Assembly: GCA_937926205.1 (NCBI GenBank) | Contig: CALEYL010000046.1 | Span: 1-64,000 of the forward strand | Direction of reading: 5' to 3' | Origin: an uncultured Saprospiraceae bacterium | GTDB taxonomy: Bacteria; Bacteroidota; Bacteroidia; Chitinophagales; Saprospiraceae | DNA length: 64,000 bases | Shown here: positions 44,455 through 52,033 of the stretch, one piece after another | How positions within the stretch are numbered: the first letter of the stretch is position 1 | Layout of the letters: each line of letters starts with the position of its first letter | The notes under the pieces: model-generated | The model's input: only the letters and a program-made list of their open reading frames with translations | The model's database searches: none | Told to the model about the DNA's origin: nothing | Position numbers and translations under genes: made by a program

Positions 44455-44580
44455 CTATGGTTTACACACAAGTCCGCAATTTGTTCTGTAAGTATTTGAT
44501 TTTCAATGAATTAATGATTTATGATATGATTTACAAACCATTGAAAATCAATAAGTTGCCAAGATGTGTGTAAACCATAG
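44455..44580. mobile_element. 126-bp MITE, copy 4
   Basis: Perfect 16-bp terminal inverted repeats; flanked by CCCGCAGGG at 44446-44454 and 44581-44589, a 9-bp target duplication within a REP palindrome. Confidence 0.9.
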
Positions 44581-44814
44581 CCCGCAGGGAATCTGCGACG
44601 TCATACCAGGCGTTTCGGGGTTTTCAGGTTGTTTGTCATTGGTATCATCATCAGTGGGGTTATTGATGTACAACTGTCGCGCTTTTGCAGATTCCCTGCG
44701 GGAATGACAAGCAACAAGCAGTGGGTTGGATAGAGCAGTTGAATGCTCAAATGGCCTGGCTGACAATTGCTTTTCTCCCATTCTTCTCCTCAGCAATTTG
44801 TCATTCCCGCAGGG

Positions 44815-44940
44815 CTACGGTTTACACACAAGTCGACAATTCGTTCTGTAAGTATTTGATTTTCAATGAATTACTTTTTTACGGTATAATTTACAAACCA
44901 TTGAAAATCAATAAGTTGCCAAGATGTGTGTAAACCATAG
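44815..44940. mobile_element. 126-bp MITE, copy 5
   Basis: Same sequence by eye as copies 1 and 2; flanked by CCCGCAGGG at 44806-44814 and 44941-44949. It splits the left terminal repeat of the element that carries the GIY-YIG gene. Confidence 0.9.
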
Positions 44941-44992
44941 CCCGCAGGGAATCTGCGACGTCATACGTGTTGCTATTTTGATGCAAGAATGA

Positions 44993-45337
44993 CTATCCAT
45001 AAATTTCTGGCAACCCCTCATCAGGTGGCCAAACGCCACATATTTCAGCATTTAGGAATTTCCAATTGGGGTTCATTTCTGTTATCAACAGTTCTTTTTG
45101 TTCTCTGGTTAAGTGTTTCAGGAATTTCTCTCTTGCAATTGCTTCGATTACATATTGGTAAGGTTCGTACCATACAAGAAAATAGCAATGGTACCTGCCT
45201 GTAAAAGTCATTGATTTACCCCTATTTTGATAATGCTCGATCAATCGCCGTTCAATGTTGTTCGTAACGCCAATGTATAATGTATTTTTACGGGAATCCG
45301 TAAGCATATAAACCCAATAGCTGTGGTGCTTTTGCAT
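44993..45337 (-). CDS. GIY-YIG nuclease-family protein embedded in a repeat element
   Basis: A 114-residue single-domain GIY-YIG protein. The motif is split as WVYMLTDSRKNTLYIGVTNN (Y-x-Y-I-G equivalents VYML and LYIG, about 8-27), followed by RRLIEHYQNRG and the conserved E in EAIAREKFLK. It resembles the UPF0213/YhbQ family, whose DNA target is unknown. It lies between a left repeat end (CAGGGAATCTGCGACGTCAT at 44945-44964) and a right end (CAACTGTCGCGCTTTTGC, ending in GCAGATTCCCTGCGGGAAT near 45490), the same ends that bound the short noncoding units. Confidence 0.85.
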   Translation of the reverse strand: MQKHHSYWVYMLTDSRKNTLYIGVTNNIERRLIEHYQNRGKSMTFTGRYHCYFLVWYEPYQYVIEAIAREKFLKHLTREQKELLITEMNPNWKFLNAEICGVWPPDEGLPEIYG

Positions 45338-45456
45338 GGCATCAGGTTTAAGTCAGATTTGTTAGTTTGAAGATAATTGGTCACGATATTACTTGCAATT
45401 AATTGGCCGACCTAAAATACAATTTATTGATAATCATTTATGTATTCTTATAGACA

Positions 45457-45492
45457 ACTGTCGCGCTTTTGCAGATTCCCTGCGGGAATGAC
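45457..45492. repeat. Right end of the GIY-YIG-containing element
   Basis: CAACTGTCGCGCTTTTGC then a REP palindrome GATTCCCTGCGGGAATGAC. It matches the right ends of the 225-bp units at 44101 and 44326 and is followed by the same AGCAACAAGCAGT. Confidence 0.75.
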
Positions 45493-45531
45493 AAGCAACA
45501 AGCAGTTGGGCAAAGTAAAGCAGTTGTGTGT

Positions 45532-46281
45532 TTAAGCAAGTGTAGCCCCCAACTCCGCATTCAAAAACGGGTATTCCAGTAAAGTCTGCGCGATGCGCTT
45601 ATCCTGGAGCGCTTCCCTCAGAATTTCCACATGCCTGAGGTGGTGGACATCCGTGCCCGCGTAGTCAATCATGCCGCTTTTCAGGAGTTTCCAGCCCATT
45701 TCTGCCACAGGGTGACCATAGTGGCCGGTCAGAGAAAGGATGTTCAATTGAAAACGAACACCGTGTTCTTTGAGTCGCTCGTATTCGTGGAAATTCTTTT
45801 TCAAAAACAGGTAGCGTTCCGGATGCGCCAGAACCGGTTGATAACTTTTGGTTTGAAGCCGGAAAACAAAATGGTACAGATTGGGCGGCGGCGATACAAA
45901 AGACATCTCCATCAATACCTGGTTGTTGGGGAGTGTGAGTACCTCTTCGTTTTCGATGATGGACAAAAACTGGCTGTCCATGTAATACTCGGCTGCAACG
46001 CCGATTTCCATGTCGATTCCGGCTGCTTTTACCGCAGCAAGCAGTTTTTGGTGGCTTTCCAGAATGTAATCGCGGCTGTTGGGATAATAGTCTGACATTA
46101 CATGCGGGGTGGCAGTCAGGCGCCGGTAGCCCAGCGATTCGAGCCCGCGGATCAATTCCAGCGATTCCTCCATCACTTTAGGGCCGTCGTCTATCCCCGG
46201 AATGAGGTGTGCGTGGATGTCCATGGCGATACCGGTGTAATCGGTTGCCACGGCGTGTTTTTTTCTGAGGAAGTTTAGCAT
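45532..46281 (-). CDS. Tyrosine-protein phosphatase CpsB/CapC-like (PHP fold)
   Basis: A 249-residue PHP-type phosphatase. Metal-binding motifs: DIHAHLIPGIDDGP (about 21-34), TATPHVMSDYYP, GVAAEYYMD, LAHPERY (about 147) and GTDVHH (about 213). It dephosphorylates the Wzc tyrosine cluster in the cytoplasm, resetting polymer export. It is separated from Wza by the repeat array. Confidence 0.92.
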   Translation of the reverse strand: MLNFLRKKHAVATDYTGIAMDIHAHLIPGIDDGPKVMEESLELIRGLESLGYRRLTATPHVMSDYYPNSRDYILESHQKLLAAVKAAGIDMEIGVAAEYYMDSQFLSIIENEEVLTLPNNQVLMEMSFVSPPPNLYHFVFRLQTKSYQPVLAHPERYLFLKKNFHEYERLKEHGVRFQLNILSLTGHYGHPVAEMGWKLLKSGMIDYAGTDVHHLRHVEILREALQDKRIAQTLLEYPFLNAELGATLA

Positions 46282-46283
46282 TA

Positions 46284-46406
46284 CTACCTAATTTCTACCA
46301 TATCAACCCCAGCTCCAGACAATTGAGTCAATGCCGCTGGTAATCCATTTCCAAGTATTTTCTTCAATGCTTCGTTGGAGGTATTCCCACAGGTCAGCCA
46401 AATTAC
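46284..46406 (-). pseudogene. C-terminal remnant of a DUF5615-type toxin
   Basis: Directly after the DUF433 gene, a 41-codon frame reads VIWLTCGNTSNEALKKIL and ends GAGVDMVEIR before a stop. This is the C-terminal strand-helix part of DUF5615 (PIN-like) toxins, which normally follow DUF433 antitoxins. The N-terminal 70 or so residues and the start are absent, so the toxin is deleted. Confidence 0.75.
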
Positions 46407-46407
46407 T

Positions 46408-46641
46408 TTAAGCAACAATCACAGGATGGTCAAATCGTCGAGCAACATAAAGCAGGCAAGCCTGGATATCTTCCGCTTCAAGGTCAGGCAGTTCTTCAAT
46501 AATTTGTTCTGCATTCAGACCATTGGCAAAGAGTTCTAAAACATCTGTGAGTCGGATACGCATACCACGTATAGTAGGCCGGCCTCCACACAATAACGGA
46601 TTAAAGGTAATGCGCTGTAATAAATCACTTTGAGCCCCCAT
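46408..46641 (-). CDS. DUF433 antitoxin-like protein
   Basis: A 77-residue DUF433 protein with RITFNPLLCGGRPTIRGMRI, LFANGLNAEQIIEELPDLE and a C-terminal helix. DUF433 proteins are VapB-like antitoxins that bind DNA and neutralise a DUF5615 toxin. Here only a fragment of the partner remains, so it is an orphan antitoxin that may persist as a repressor or as a relic. Confidence 0.85.
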   Translation of the reverse strand: MGAQSDLLQRITFNPLLCGGRPTIRGMRIRLTDVLELFANGLNAEQIIEELPDLEAEDIQACLLYVARRFDHPVIVA

Positions 46642-46679
46642 TATTTTCAGTATTTTGATTGTAATTTACACAAACAATC

Positions 46680-47732
46680 CTATTCCCCAAAATATTCCGT
46701 ATACCAGGTAACAAAAGCTGTAATCCCTTCCTGAATGCTCGTTTCGGGTTTATAGCCAAGTTCGCGAACAAGATCCGACACATCCGCATACGTTGCAGAC
46801 ACGTCTCCGGGTTGCATCGGGAGGAATATTTTTTCTGCTTTTTTGCCCAAAGCCTGTTCGATGGCTTCAATAAAATCCATCAGCCGGACGGGGTTGTTGT
46901 TGCCGATGTTGTAAATTTTGTATGGCGCTTTTGAACTGGAAGGATCGGGATTTTTACCGCTCCAGTCCGGATTACCCGCAGGCGGGTGTCCCAACACGCG
47001 TACGATTCCTTCCACAATATCGTCAATATAGGTAAAGTCGCGCACCATTTCACCGTTGTTGTAAACCTGAATGGGTTGGTTTTCCTGCATGGCTTTGGCA
47101 AACAAAAACAAAGCCATATCCGGTCTTCCCCAGGGGCCGTAAACCGTAAAAAACCGCAAACCGGTGGTAGGCAACCCAAACAGATGGCTGTAAGTATGTG
47201 CCATCAATTCATTGCTTTTTTTGCTGGCGGCATACAGCGAAATGGGGTGATCCACATTGTCTGAGGTGGAAAAAGGCATGTTTTCGTTCAACCCGTAAAC
47301 GCTGGAGCTGCTGGCAAAAGCCAGGTGTTTAACCCCCGTATGGCGACAAGCCTCGAGTATGTTGACAAAACCGACAATGTTGCTGTCCACATAAGCTTTG
47401 GGATTGACAATGCTGTAGCGGACGCCGGCCTGGGCAGCCAGGTTGCACACTGCGTCAAAACGTTCCTGTTCAAACAAAGTCTGCAGCGCCCAGGCGTCTT
47501 CAAGCGCCAGCTTGATAAAACGGTGGTTGGGATTTTTCTGGCTGGTGACGAGGGTATTGTACGGGATATCGGTGGTATCAAACCCCGATTCACGCAGCCG
47601 GTTCAACTTCAGATTGACATCGTAATAATCATTCAGAACGTCCAGTCCCACAATGGTTTCGCCCTGTGCTGCCAGTCGCCGGGCCAGGTGAAACCCAATA
47701 AAGCCTGCGGAACCGGTAATTAATATTTTCAT
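46680..47732 (-). CDS. NAD-dependent uronate/hexosamine 4-epimerase (CapI-like)
   Basis: A 350-residue extended SDR enzyme. N-terminal ITGSAGFIGFHLARRL (4-19) binds NAD; VYGLNENMPFS and YAASKKSNELMAHTYS (Tyr-x3-Lys) form the catalytic set; FFTVYGPWGRPDMALF is typical of UDP-glucuronate 4-epimerase and TviC/WbpP-like enzymes. It overlaps the WbpB-like gene by 4 nt. It may act on UDP-glucuronate or on the product of the 6-dehydrogenase at 49859. Confidence 0.9.
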   Translation of the reverse strand: MKILITGSAGFIGFHLARRLAAQGETIVGLDVLNDYYDVNLKLNRLRESGFDTTDIPYNTLVTSQKNPNHRFIKLALEDAWALQTLFEQERFDAVCNLAAQAGVRYSIVNPKAYVDSNIVGFVNILEACRHTGVKHLAFASSSSVYGLNENMPFSTSDNVDHPISLYAASKKSNELMAHTYSHLFGLPTTGLRFFTVYGPWGRPDMALFLFAKAMQENQPIQVYNNGEMVRDFTYIDDIVEGIVRVLGHPPAGNPDWSGKNPDPSSSKAPYKIYNIGNNNPVRLMDFIEAIEQALGKKAEKIFLPMQPGDVSATYADVSDLVRELGYKPETSIQEGITAFVTWYTEYFGE

Positions 47733-48700
47733 GATTTGCTTTTAAAAGGGTGATCGCTCAAAGGCAGGGCCGCCATAGGATGAAAATCACCATCCAGGCC
47801 AAGGGGCGTCTTTTCCCGAATGTCGTGAACGATCTGAACAGCCGGCGCCGCCGCATCCAGGCCGAACCCATGGCCCGCTAAAATATCCCGGTAGCTCAGG
47901 GTATGTAAATCGGTAAATCCTTCACTGAATTCAACCGAATCGCCATCCACCGTAATGGAGCGAAATGTGCGCCCTCCGGCAGCCTTCACCGGTTCCGGCA
48001 AGGTATCTGCACTGATGCTCAGAAACCAACGCACCCGCGCTTTTTCCAACTGCAGGAAACCGGCAGCGCGGTCGTGGGTGTGTACGTGAACGACGTTTTC
48101 CTGCACAGCGCCAAACACCCATTGCAGCATGTCGAAAAAATGAACGCCGATATTGGTTGCAATGCCGCCCGACTTGCTGATGTCGCCTTTCCAGCTGGTG
48201 TAGTACCATTTGCCACGCGAAGTGATGTAGGTCAGGTCCACATCGTACATTTTATCAGCGGGACCGGTTTCTACCTGCTTTTTCAGGTTGATGATCACCG
48301 GATGGAGGCGCAATTGCAGGATGGTGTGGACTTTTTTCCCGGTTTCCGCCTGCATTTCTCGAAGGGCATCCACATTCCAGGGATTCAGCACCAGGGGTTT
48401 CTCACAGATGACATCGGCTCCGAGTCGCAGTCCGAAACGAATGTGCGCATCGTGCAAATAATTGGGCGAACAAACGGCAACAAAATCAACCGGGTTACCA
48501 CTGCGCTTCAATTTTTCGATATGCCGGTCGAAGCGTTCAAATTCCGTAAAAAAATCGGCGTTGGGAAAATAGCTGTCCATCACGCCTACGGAATCGGTTT
48601 TGTCCACCGCCGCCAGCAACTGGTTGCCGGTTTCCTGAATGGCGCGCATGTGGCGGGGCGCAACAAATCCTCCTGCGCCAATGAGTACGAAGTTTTTCAA
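47729..48700 (-). CDS. wbpB: UDP-2-acetamido-2-deoxy-glucuronate 3-dehydrogenase (WbpB-like)
   Basis: A Gfo/Idh/MocA oxidoreductase. NAD site FVLIGAGGFVAPRHMRAI, then CEKPLVLNPWNVD (the family Glu-Lys-Pro) and SKSGGIATNIGVHFFDML. The frame runs to 48775, but the extra 25 residues do not belong to the family; a TTG at 48698-48700 gives the normal start (fMet-KNFVLIGAGG) and 323 residues. It oxidises C3 of UDP-GlcNAcA before the aminotransferase WbpE acts. Confidence 0.9.
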   Translation of the reverse strand: MKNFVLIGAGGFVAPRHMRAIQETGNQLLAAVDKTDSVGVMDSYFPNADFFTEFERFDRHIEKLKRSGNPVDFVAVCSPNYLHDAHIRFGLRLGADVICEKPLVLNPWNVDALREMQAETGKKVHTILQLRLHPVIINLKKQVETGPADKMYDVDLTYITSRGKWYYTSWKGDISKSGGIATNIGVHFFDMLQWVFGAVQENVVHVHTHDRAAGFLQLEKARVRWFLSISADTLPEPVKAAGGRTFRSITVDGDSVEFSEGFTDLHTLSYRDILAGHGFGLDAAAPAVQIVHDIREKTPLGLDGDFHPMAALPLSDHPFKSKS

Positions 48701-48884
48701 AATTGCCTGTTTGTTTTCACCTTTACTAAACTTTGAAAGCTTAGTAAACCCAATGATGCGATTGCCAAAGTCCAAAAATACATGGCTTCGCCGTCGATAT
48801 GTCGCAGGGACTTATCGCTGTTGTGGCGCTGTGTGGCGCGCCGTGTGCGGATGTCGGTTACCTTTTTCAGGTACATATCTTTAT

Positions 48885-48995
48885 GCCGGGGCTTCGGCTT
48901 CGCTCAGCCACCGGTCATATTTTGCTCAGCCACCGGGGCTTCGGCTTCGCTCAGCCACCGGCGGAGTCGAAGCTGGTAGCTGAGCGAAGTCGAAG
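48885..48995. repeat. CTTCGGCTTCGCTCAGCCACCGG repeats
   Basis: The unit GCTTCGGCTTCGCTCAGCC-ACCGG occurs two to three times in tandem near 48889-48960, followed by an inverted form GGTAGCTGAGCGAAGTCGAA. A related GAGCGGAGTCGAAAC sequence forms the long hairpin at 63519. The region is between WbpB and UpxY and holds no gene. Confidence 0.6.
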
Positions 48996-49532
48996 CTAAA
49001 CCTTCCCCAACAAGCCCGGCGCTATATACATACGCAGTGACAGCCCGGTATGGGTCAATTCGATCAGCAGGTTTTTATTTTCGTGGCCTTCCAGCAATTT
49101 TCCCCGTATTCCGGTGAGTTTACCACCGATGATTTCCACTTCATCTCCCGGACAAAATTCATTTGGCCGGACTTCCACGTCTGTTATTTCTCCCACGATG
49201 CGCTGGATAATCCTGATTTCAGCCTCCGGGATGGCAATGAGATTGCGGGCAAATTTGACAAAACTCACCACATCCGGCGTTTCCAGCACGGGGACGTATT
49301 CTTTTCGGGTAATTTTTACAAAGATGTAACCACTGATCAATGGCAATTCTACGGTGCGCACTTTGCGTTCGTAACGACGCGTGTACGCCATCAAAGGCAG
49401 ATAGGCTTCAATTGCACGCTCAGCCAAACGCTTGCGCACCAGCTTTTCACGCTTGTAACCCGTGTACACGGCAAACCAGCGCGCTTCCTGCTCGTCGAGT
49501 TGATTTGTGATGTGTACTTGCGTTGCTGCCAT
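48996..49532 (-). CDS. UpxY-family NusG-like transcription antiterminator
   Basis: A 178-residue protein. The NusG N-terminal domain is EARWFAVYTGYKREKLVRKR (15-34) and the C-terminal KOW part is FCPGDEVEIIGGKLTGIRG (about 128-146). In Bacteroides, UpxY proteins promote readthrough of the capsule operon located next to them. It would start the long minus-strand operon from wbpB down to wza and beyond. It is not the housekeeping NusG because of the locus. Confidence 0.92.
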   Translation of the reverse strand: MAATQVHITNQLDEQEARWFAVYTGYKREKLVRKRLAERAIEAYLPLMAYTRRYERKVRTVELPLISGYIFVKITRKEYVPVLETPDVVSFVKFARNLIAIPEAEIRIIQRIVGEITDVEVRPNEFCPGDEVEIIGGKLTGIRGKLLEGHENKNLLIELTHTGLSLRMYIAPGLLGKV

Positions 49533-49858
49533 TGTTGTTCGTTGATTGTTGTTCGTTGTTGGTTGTTCGCCTGCCTGCCGGTAGGCAGGTTGTTGGTTGT
49601 TGGTTGTTGGTTGTTGGTTGATCGTTGTTCGCCTGCCTGCCGGTAGGCAGGTTGTTGGTTGATCCCTCCCCTAATCATCCAATTCCCCAATTATCAAATT
49701 ATCAAAACTTGTCCCGCCCAAGCGGGGTTTTCAAATTATCCAAATCAAATTATCCCATCAGCATCGTTGTTCATTACTCCTGATTATACAAATCCCTCTC
49801 CCCCAATCTTCAAATCTTCAAATTATCAAATTTTCAAATTATCAAATTTTCAAATCAA
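49533..49858. repeat. Low-complexity intergenic module upstream of UpxY
   Basis: TTGTTGGTTGTTGG runs, two copies of GCCTGCCTGCCGGTAGGCAGG (about 49570 and 49631), one reversed CCCGCTTGGGCGGG unit, and then repeated ATCAAATTTTCAAATT. The same set of sequence types recurs at 51901-52033 and in reverse at 43735-43800. No gene is seen. Confidence 0.6.
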
Positions 49859-51148
49859 CTACAGCCTCCAATAAACCATCCCCTCGTCTGTCCTCGGGTA
49901 AATCCCTTTCAAATCAAACAAAATCGGCGCGCCATTCATAATCCCCCTGAAATAATCCAGCGTCAGGTCGCGGTATTCCCGGTGCGCAACGGCCACAACG
50001 ACCGCGTCGTATTCGGTGGACACCTGATCGACCAGGGTCAGGTTGTATTCATGGGCGGCTTCGTTTGCGGAAGCGTAGGGATCGGTGATGTGCACATTGA
50101 TGGAAAACTGCATCAACTCCCTGACGAGGTCTGCCACCTTTGAATTGCGAATGTCGGAAACATCCTCCTTAAAAGTGAAGCCCATGACCAGCACCTTGGC
50201 ATTCCGGGGGTTTTTGCCTTGTTGAATCAGCAATTGCACCAGGCGTTTGGCGATAAAAGCCGGCATATCGTCATTGATCCGGCGTCCGCTGTTGATGACC
50301 TGAGGGTTGTAGCCCAGTTGCTTCGATTTGTGAAGCAGGTAATAAGGGTCTACACCTATACAATGGCCGCCAACCAGCCCGGGAGAAAATTTCAAAAAAT
50401 TCCATTTCGTGCCGGCAGCTTCCAAAACCTCCTGCGTATCGATATTCATCCGGTCAAAAATCAACGCCAGTTCATTCATAAAAGCGATGTTGAGGTCGCG
50501 TTGGGTGTTTTCAATCACTTTGGCGGCTTCGGCCACTTTGATGGACGCTGCTTTGTAGACGCCGGCTGTGATAATAGTCTCGTAAACGGCGGCAATTTCT
50601 TCAAGGGCTTCGGCGTCGTTGCCTGAAACCACTTTGAGAATTTTATCTACCGTATGTTCCCGGTCGCCCGGATTGATCCGCTCCGGCGAATATCCGACTT
50701 TAAAATCTACTCCGAACCTCAAGCCCGAAAGTTGTTCGAGTATGGGCACACAATCTTCTTCCGTGCAGCCGGGATAGACCGTCGATTCAAAGATCACATA
50801 ATCGCCTTTTTTTAAGATTTTACCCACCATTTCTGAAGCGCGGAGCAAAGGGCGAAGATCGGGATTTTTGTGCTCATCAATGGGTGTCGGCACCGCAACA
50901 ACATGAAAATGAGCATGTTTCAACGCTTCTGGATCGGCTGTAAAAACGATGTCTTTGTTTTCAAAGGCAGCGCTTTCCAGCTCGTTCGACGGGTCTGTGC
51001 CCGTTTTCATCAGTTCGATGCGGTGTGCGTTGATGTCGAAACCAACAACACTGAATTTTTTAGCAAATTCCAGTGCCAGGGGCAATCCCACATAACCCAG
51101 CCCGATGACTGAGAGCTTATTTTCTTTTTGAATCAGTTTTTGGAACAC
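49859..51148 (-). CDS. wbpA: UDP-N-acetylglucosamine 6-dehydrogenase (WbpA/TviB-like)
   Basis: A 429-residue nucleotide sugar dehydrogenase. NAD site LSVIGLGYVGLPLALEFAKK (about 13-32), VPTPIDEHKNPDLRPL, the catalytic Cys in GGHCIGVDPYYLL (about 260) and the C-terminal VLVMGFTFKEDVSDIRNS. It oxidises C6 of UDP-GlcNAc to the uronic acid, the first step of the WbpA-B-E-D route. The family resemblance to TviB (Vi polysaccharide) is strong; UDP-Glc specificity cannot be excluded by eye. Confidence 0.92.
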   Translation of the reverse strand: MFQKLIQKENKLSVIGLGYVGLPLALEFAKKFSVVGFDINAHRIELMKTGTDPSNELESAAFENKDIVFTADPEALKHAHFHVVAVPTPIDEHKNPDLRPLLRASEMVGKILKKGDYVIFESTVYPGCTEEDCVPILEQLSGLRFGVDFKVGYSPERINPGDREHTVDKILKVVSGNDAEALEEIAAVYETIITAGVYKAASIKVAEAAKVIENTQRDLNIAFMNELALIFDRMNIDTQEVLEAAGTKWNFLKFSPGLVGGHCIGVDPYYLLHKSKQLGYNPQVINSGRRINDDMPAFIAKRLVQLLIQQGKNPRNAKVLVMGFTFKEDVSDIRNSKVADLVRELMQFSINVHITDPYASANEAAHEYNLTLVDQVSTEYDAVVVAVAHREYRDLTLDYFRGIMNGAPILFDLKGIYPRTDEGMVYWRL

Positions 51149-51321
51149 GATCAGCTCGCTTGTTTCATTTCAGCAAAAAGCCATTGCCGGATATACCGGC
51201 AACAACTGTGTTTTCTCAAGTTTAAGGCTTTCGTTACTGAACAGGGCTTTGCTCCTTAAAAGGCTATGCATGGAAGCAAAACAACTCGTTTTTCTCACCA
51301 GGCTGCCCCGTCGCAACCAGT
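51149..51321. other. Short spacer between wbpA and wbpD
   Basis: About 170 bp without a gene. A possible hairpin ATTGCCGGATATACCGGCAA (51182-51201) lies here. No repeat from the other families is present. Confidence 0.4.
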
Positions 51322-51900
51322 CTATTCAGTGCGCTCACGCACCCGATTGTCTTTCAGTTCGTACACGGCGCCGCTTTCCGGGCAAACAGCTTCTCCTTTT
51401 TCATTAAAGTGAAGCCGGTGTCCGAATTTGCTCATCCAGCCCGTTTGACGAGCAGGATTTCCGGTATACAGCGCATAATCATCCACGGCTTTGGTGACGA
51501 CCGCGCCTGCGCCGATAAAAGCATAAGCGCCGATGTTGTTGCCGCAAACGATGGTGGCGTTGGCGCCGATGGTGGCTCCTTTCCCAACCAGGGTTTTGCG
51601 GTATTCGTTTTTCCGGACAACGGCACTTCGTGGATTCATGACATTGGTAAAAACCATCGAAGGCCCCAGAAAAACATCATCGTCGCAGATAACGCCTTCG
51701 TAAATGGAGACATTGTTCTGCACTTTTACATTGTCGCCCAAAACAACGCCACTGGCAATAAAAGCATTTTGGCCGATGTTGCAGCCTTTTCCTATCCGCG
51801 CGCCCGGCATGATGTGCGTGAAATGCCAGATTTTGGAGCCTGCCCCAATTTCTGCCCCCTCGTCAATAACCGCCGTTTCGTGTTGATAGTAGTTTTTCAT
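51322..51900 (-). CDS. wbpD: UDP-2-acetamido-3-amino-2,3-dideoxy-glucuronate N-acetyltransferase (WbpD-like)
   Basis: A 192-residue hexapeptide acyltransferase. The frame could extend to 51996, but that part is coded by TTGTTGG repeats, so the ATG at 51900 (MKNYYQHETAVIDEGAEIG) is preferred. Hexapeptides: IWHFTHIMPGARIGKGCNIG, VLGDNVKVQNNVSIYEGV, ATIGANATIVCGNNIGAYAF; terminal domain RQTGWMSKFGHRLHFNE is typical of WbpD. It acetylates the 3-amino group made by WbpE. Confidence 0.92.
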   Translation of the reverse strand: MKNYYQHETAVIDEGAEIGAGSKIWHFTHIMPGARIGKGCNIGQNAFIASGVVLGDNVKVQNNVSIYEGVICDDDVFLGPSMVFTNVMNPRSAVVRKNEYRKTLVGKGATIGANATIVCGNNIGAYAFIGAGAVVTKAVDDYALYTGNPARQTGWMSKFGHRLHFNEKGEAVCPESGAVYELKDNRVRERTE

Positions 51901-52033
51901 TGTTGGTTGGTTGTTGGTTGTTGGTTGATCGTTGTTGGTTGTTGGTTGTCGGTTGTTCGTTGTTCGTTGCTTCCTACCCCTGATCATCCAAATCACAACT
52001 CCCCAATTATCAAATTTTCAAATTATCAAATTT
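51901..52033. repeat. Low-complexity spacer upstream of wbpD
   Basis: TTGTTGGTTG runs (51901-51968), then CCCCTGATCATCCAAATC and ATCAAATTTTCAAATT. It resembles the spacer upstream of UpxY. No gene is seen. Confidence 0.6.

Larger units (their letters stand above)
44101..44965. repeat. Tandem 225-bp repeat units
   Basis: Units start at 44101, 44326 and 44686 with TGCAGATTCCCTGCGGGAAT. The first spacing is 225 bp. The second is 360 bp, exactly 225 plus the 126-bp MITE and its 9-bp duplication. Each unit has the sequence AGCAACAAGCAGTGGG and then a REP-flanked segment with CAGGCGTTTCGGGGTTTTCA. The third copy diverges after CTGCGACGTCATAC into the GIY-YIG gene. Confidence 0.8.
43601..44992. repeat. 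Repeat array with three MITEs (1.4 kb intergenic)
   Basis: From 43601 to 43800 low-complexity TTTGTTTATTTGG sequence, two CCCGCTTGGGCGGG units and a CAACCAACAACC run are present. From about 43850 to 44965 there is an array of a 225-bp unit (starts at 44101, 44326 and 44686), each holding a REP palindrome pair; copies two and three carry a MITE. Open frames here (for example 161 residues at 43951) are translations of repeats, not genes. Confidence 0.8.

Noticed and set aside
43850..45000. Possible CRISPR array
   Set aside because: The repeat units are about 225 bp, the palindromes are paired and inverted, and there are no uniform 30-40 bp spacers or cas genes.
48701..48775. N-terminal extension of the WbpB-like protein
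   Set aside because: The extra 25 residues do not resemble the family; the TTG at 48698-48700 gives the conserved start.
51901..51996. N-terminal extension of the WbpD-like protein
   Set aside because: It is a translation of TTGTTGG repeats (TTNNQPTTNN).
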